Source: Chloroflexota bacterium (GTDB taxonomy: Bacteria > Chloroflexota > Anaerolineae > Aggregatilineales > Phototrophicaceae). Taken from it: DNA of 16,070 nt. Of this stretch, positions 12,904 to 16,070 are shown piece after piece. The notes under the pieces were generated by a model. That model made no database searches and was not told the DNA's origin. It saw only the letters and a program-made list of their open reading frames with translations. Both the position numbers and the translations under genes were made by a program. Position 1 is the stretch's first letter; each line of letters begins with the position of its first letter. The DNA lies in contig JAEVZT010000594.1 in the NCBI GenBank assembly GCA_023392115.1, forward strand, positions 1-16,070. The letters are read 5' to 3'.

Positions 12904-13628
12904 CGCTCACGCACCTGTTCTTCGACCTGCACGGCGTCCTGATCGACGGGCGGCGGATGCATCTGTGCTACAGCGAGCAGCTCGGTCAGGTGCTGGCGGC
13001 GCGCTACGGGCAGACGCCGGAAGTGTGGACGCAAGCGAATCGCCGTATTGTTGCCGACTGGGACAATTATTTCACCGATCTTGACCTTGGCGGCGACGAA
13101 GGCATCGATCACATGTGGGAAGGGCTGTTTCGGACGACGCGCGCGCTGTTTCGGATCGTTGGCGTGGGCGAACCGCCGCATGAAGAACTGATCGCCCTGT
13201 CGCGCGAACTGCCGGGCATCGTCACGCGGAACTGCGACGCGGTTTACACCGACGTTTCGGCGGCGCTCGAACGACTGACGCGCACGGGGTTGACGCTCGG
13301 CGTCACCAGCCACGCGATCGAAGCGCAGGTGCGTTCGTCGCTGAGCGGCGGAAAAATCGACCTCTATTTTCGGGGGCGGCTGTTCGGCGCAGACAACGTC
13401 GGGCGTTTCCTCAAGGACGAACGCTTTTACGAGATCGTGGCGCTAGCGTCAGGCGTCGATCCGCGCGCGTGCGCCGTGATTGACGATCTGCCCGACGCCC
13501 TGAGAAGCGCGAAGCAGATTGGCATGACGACTTATCTCGTCTGCCGCCCCGACCGCTGCGTCGAGTCCTCTCACGATCCGGCAGAATTCGACGCCATCAT
13601 CCGCGATCTATCGGAACTTGCGGTCTAA
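12900..13628 (+). CDS. HAD-superfamily hydrolase with DxH motif I
   Basis: HAD enzymes usually hydrolyse phosphate esters through an aspartyl-phosphate. Motif I here is FFDLHGVLID: the nucleophile Asp9 is present, but the second position, normally the acid/base Asp of DxD, is His11. Motif II is Thr136 or Ser137 in LGVTSHAI, motif III is Lys172 in FLKDERFYEI, and motif IV is Asp195-Asp196 in CAVIDDLPDA. A helical cap domain (about residues 17-115) sits between motifs I and II, as in beta-phosphoglucomutase or haloacid dehalogenase relatives. The 242 residues are normal. The start overlaps the lipoprotein stop as ATGA. The stop directly abuts the stop of the convergent lipoprotein gene. The substrate is unknown, and the DxH change may alter or weaken phosphatase activity. 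Confidence 0.88.
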   Translation: MTLTHLFFDLHGVLIDGRRMHLCYSEQLGQVLAARYGQTPEVWTQANRRIVADWDNYFTDLDLGGDEGIDHMWEGLFRTTRALFRIVGVGEPPHEELIALSRELPGIVTRNCDAVYTDVSAALERLTRTGLTLGVTSHAIEAQVRSSLSGGKIDLYFRGRLFGADNVGRFLKDERFYEIVALASGVDPRACAVIDDLPDALRSAKQIGMTTYLVCRPDRCVESSHDPAEFDAIIRDLSELAV

Positions 13629-14183
13629 TCACTCGCCGAGCGCGCGGATCGAGTCGAAGATGAACAGCAGTTCCATCGGCGTCAAGCCGTCCTCTGCCAT
13701 CACCGTGCGGCTGCCAAGCGGTCCGTCAACGGTCAGCGTGTAGCGGTAGGCGTCGGGGGATGCGCCCGAACCGACGAAAATACCCTGAAAGCGGTAAAAG
13801 TCGATCGCGGCGAGCATGTCGGTGACGCGCTGGACTTCTTCGGCGCTGATGCTCGTCGTCGCGCCGTTGCGGATCAGCGTGCCGTCGCCCCGCAGTTCGA
13901 CGCGCACGTCGACGCCGCTCAAGCCGCCGGTCTGCGTGAAGACGAGGGAATCAAACCGGAATGGTTCGGCATTCGGACTCTCGATCGTCGCCCCCGATGC
14001 GGGAATAAACGTTCCGGGCAGCGCCGCCGGGGTCGCGGACAGGTCGCCAAAGGGGTTCGCGGCGCCTGTTTCCGCAGTCGTGGCAGGTTCGGGCGTCGGC
14101 GGTTCAGGTGTCGCCGTCGGCGCGGGCGACCCGCCGCACGCAGCCAGCAGGATTATCAGGGTTAATGCAAGGGCGAAGCGCAT
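13629..14183 (-). CDS. Small lipoprotein of unknown function
   Basis: A predicted lipoprotein of 184 residues. The signal peptide is MRFALALTLIILLAAC with Cys16 as the lipid anchor. A low-complexity Pro/Thr/Glu stretch (PAPTATPEPPTPEP) follows, a flexible tether that would hold the domain off the membrane. The folded part (about 75-184) has beta-rich segments such as FRFDSLVFTQTGGLSGVDVRVELRGDGTLI and YRYTLTVDGPLGSRTVMAEDG, and ends in a helix (PMELLFIFDSIRALG). It resembles small domains often seen in surface lipoproteins, but no family is named. AGAGGTGA lies about 6-7 bases before the ATG. It follows the glycosyltransferase gene after 38 bases on the same strand, and its stop abuts that of the HAD gene. 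Confidence 0.8.
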   Translation of the reverse strand: MRFALALTLIILLAACGGSPAPTATPEPPTPEPATTAETGAANPFGDLSATPAALPGTFIPASGATIESPNAEPFRFDSLVFTQTGGLSGVDVRVELRGDGTLIRNGATTSISAEEVQRVTDMLAAIDFYRFQGIFVGSGASPDAYRYTLTVDGPLGSRTVMAEDGLTPMELLFIFDSIRALGE

Positions 14184-14221
14184 ACAATCACCTCTTGGTC
14201 TGATCGCAGAGTGCGCGCCGG

Positions 14222-15589
14222 CTAGACTTCAACCGGCGCAGGGTTGTCCGCAGAAGTTCGCTGCCCGTATCTTAACGCGAAGAGGCGCGCACCGGCGTAA
14301 AGACCGATGCCTGCCAGCAGCGCTGCGAGCGGGATCAGCGGAAGATAGTAACGCTGCCACGGCAGGGGATTAACAAGCAGGCTGGCGACGGTCACGACCA
14401 TCCACACCAGCAGCCCGGCGTACAGCGGCTTTCGCGCCTGTAAGACCGCAGCGATGATGCCGATCGCTGCCAGCAGGGTCAGCCCCCAACCGATGACGCC
14501 GCCGGGATGCAGCCCGCTCAACGGCGAGCGCATGTAGGCGTCGATTTCGGCGGCGATCGGCTGCGCCTGCGCCCAGAAGCCAACTTCGAAGTGCATCAAC
14601 GGCGCGCTGAACGGCTGCGCCACGATCGCCTCAAGCCGCTGCGCGATCGTCATCGGCGCGAGCGGGTCTACCGCGACCTGAATGTCGAGCAAGCGTGACC
14701 GCTCCGCCAGCAAATCGCCAAACCGCGCGATCGGGTCGTTCCACAGCGCCGGCGACAGCGCGACGAACAGGACAATGATCAGGAGTCCGCCCGCGATCAG
14801 CTTGAGGGTCGTCACGGCGATCGCGTTCAAGCGCCAACGCACCAGTTCGGCGGCGAAAATCCAGCCCAGCGCTGCGGCGACAAAGACAACGCCGCTGTGC
14901 TTGCTGGCGAGCGTCAGCGCACAGGCGGCGATCAACGCCAGCCACGCGGCAAGCGGATCGGGCTTGCCGTCAGTGCGACGCTTGCTGATCCACGCGGCGA
15001 TCAAGATGGCGAGAATGCCGAAGCACAGCACCGAGCCTTCCTGAAGCGCGCGCCGCCCGTTGAGCAGGATCACGGGATTGAGCGCGTAGATCAGCGTGAC
15101 AACGTAGGCGAGCGGGCGTTCGCCGAACTGCCACGCCAGCGCAAACAGCGCAACCGCGCTCAACGCCGTGAACAACGCTGACGGCAGGCGCGATGCGAGC
15201 ATCAGCGCTTCGGATGGTCGATGGCCTGTCGCCACGTTGAAATCGTAATCGAGACCCCAATCCCAGCCCGGACGCGGCGGCAGATCGCCGCTGGTCAGCC
15301 CGGCCAGATGCCACGCCAGCCCGATTGTGTAGCGGTTGACCGAGCCGTTGATCAGGCGCAGGTGGGCGTCGGAGTCGATGTCATAGGGCGGCCGGGTCGT
15401 CAGGCGTTCCGGCTGGCGCTCGACGAACGCCGTCACGTAATCGTGACTCATGTAGATCTGCATCGGCTCGTCGCCGTGAAACGGCGCGATCGACACGCCG
15501 GCGATAGTGTAGACGCCGAGCGCGAGCAGGAAAACGACGTCAGCGAGTCTCAGCCAGACGCGGGACGGCTTGCGGGATGCTTCGTGCAT
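14222..15589 (-). CDS. GT39-like integral membrane glycosyltransferase
   Basis: A polytopic membrane protein of about 455 residues. It fits the ArnT/PMT (GT39) group, which transfer sugars from lipid-phosphate carriers to a target outside the cytoplasmic membrane. After the first membrane helix (VVFLLALGVYTIAGV) comes SIAPFHGDEP, with the acidic pair after His-Gly typical of the catalytic first loop of this clan. About ten more hydrophobic segments follow, for example LFTALSAVALFALAW, YVVTLIYALNPVILL and VFVAAALGWIFAAELV. The frame is open from a TTG at 15595; the ATG at 15589 is preferred as the ordinary codon, though neither has a strong ribosome binding site. It lies 42 bases after serA on the same strand. 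The sugar and acceptor are unknown. Confidence 0.85.
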   Translation of the reverse strand: MHEASRKPSRVWLRLADVVFLLALGVYTIAGVSIAPFHGDEPMQIYMSHDYVTAFVERQPERLTTRPPYDIDSDAHLRLINGSVNRYTIGLAWHLAGLTSGDLPPRPGWDWGLDYDFNVATGHRPSEALMLASRLPSALFTALSAVALFALAWQFGERPLAYVVTLIYALNPVILLNGRRALQEGSVLCFGILAILIAAWISKRRTDGKPDPLAAWLALIAACALTLASKHSGVVFVAAALGWIFAAELVRWRLNAIAVTTLKLIAGGLLIIVLFVALSPALWNDPIARFGDLLAERSRLLDIQVAVDPLAPMTIAQRLEAIVAQPFSAPLMHFEVGFWAQAQPIAAEIDAYMRSPLSGLHPGGVIGWGLTLLAAIGIIAAVLQARKPLYAGLLVWMVVTVASLLVNPLPWQRYYLPLIPLAALLAGIGLYAGARLFALRYGQRTSADNPAPVEV

Positions 15590-15631
15590 ATCCAACCGAT
15601 CTTGTCATTCAAATGCCGATCAGCCCGCGCT

Positions 15632-16070
15632 TCATGGCACTTGTACCTGATGCGCGTGGCGGACGAAATCTTGAAGGCACAAATCCGCGAACACGTCTTC
15701 AGGGATCTGCTCGTCGAGGGTGAGGACGGTCAGCGTGTGACCGCCCCGCGTCGCGCGTCCCGTGTGCCAGCTGGCGATGTTGATGCCGTTGGTCGCCATC
15801 AGCGTGCCGACCCTGCCGATCACGCCCGGCTGATCGTAGCTGCCCATGATCAGCAGATGCCCGTGCGGGTTGAAGTTCATGCGGTAGTCGTTGATCTGGA
15901 CGATCAGCGGCTCGCGCCGGTCGAGCAGCGTCCCCGCCATGTAAATCTGCTCGCCGTCTTCGAGCGTCACCATACACGCCACCAGCGTTGTGTATTCGCC
16001 CGCCTTCAGCCCTTTCGCCTGCGTCACCTGAATTCCGCGCTCGACCGCGAGCACCGGCGCGTTGATGTAT
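15632..16070 (-). CDS. serA: D-3-phosphoglycerate dehydrogenase, C-terminal part (partial)
   Basis: SerA oxidises 3-phosphoglycerate with NAD+ in the first step of serine synthesis. Only the C-terminal regulatory part is in the window; the gene runs off the right edge on the minus strand. The first residues (INAPVLAVERGIQVTQAKG) correspond to the allosteric substrate-binding domain found in long SerA forms. The final part is an ACT domain: LLIMGSYDQPGVIGRVGTLMATNGINIASWHTGR through LTVLTLDEQIPEDVF, the kind that binds serine for feedback inhibition in some family members. The GTG at about 16054 is internal, not a start. The stop is TGA at 15632-15634, followed by the glycosyltransferase gene. 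Confidence 0.94.
   Translation of the reverse strand, partial: YINAPVLAVERGIQVTQAKGLKAGEYTTLVACMVTLEDGEQIYMAGTLLDRREPLIVQINDYRMNFNPHGHLLIMGSYDQPGVIGRVGTLMATNGINIASWHTGRATRGGHTLTVLTLDEQIPEDVFADLCLQDFVRHAHQVQVP

Overview
This window looks like chromosomal DNA of a GC-rich free-living bacterium, most likely a member of the Chloroflexota (Anaerolineae-like). That placement is an inference from gene content, small-protein resemblance and intergenic repeat style; no marker gene was compared computationally. Most genes are ordinary housekeeping or envelope genes with good family motifs. No tRNA, rRNA, CRISPR array, transposase or phage gene was seen.

Layout, left to right. (1) 1-1747, plus strand: the 3' end of proB (glutamate 5-kinase) and a complete proA, two consecutive steps of proline synthesis. 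(2) 1899-3287, plus: a diacylglycerol-kinase-type lipid kinase and a small NTF2-like protein. (3) 3308-5233, minus: a membrane histidine kinase followed by a stand-alone receiver protein, a likely two-component pair. (4) 5424-8483, plus: a 2-oxoacid dehydrogenase E2 acyltransferase and the E3 lipoamide dehydrogenase, without an E1, ended by an intrinsic terminator. The E2 reading frame is cut by a single in-frame TAG in its flexible linker. (5) 8526-8894, plus: a small 2TM-domain membrane protein. (6) 8898-11208, minus: the infC-rpmI-rplT translation operon with a clear promoter, followed by a SpoU-family RNA methyltransferase. infC appears to start at a rare ATA codon. (7) 11218-11580, minus: a small unrecognised protein with two CxxC motifs. 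(8) 11737-13628, plus: a lipoprotein with FxLYD-like repeats, translationally coupled to a HAD-family hydrolase whose motif I reads DxH instead of DxD. (9) 13629-16070, minus: the 3' end of serA, a GT39-like membrane glycosyltransferase and a small lipoprotein.

Three intergenic regions (about 1764-1845, 6817-6960 and 9680-9874) hold the same kind of element. Each has degenerate 7-bp tandem repeats (CAGTNNA) on the left and their reverse complement (ACTG every 7 bp) on the right, so the two halves can fold into a hairpin. In the third copy a second inverted-repeat element of 80 bp sits inside the spacer.

The points most worth a second look are the amber-split E2, the heptad inverted arrays, the non-canonical infC start with its promoter and 5' stem-loop, and the stem-loop just upstream of the rplT ribosome binding site. 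None of these amounts to a demonstrated new system.
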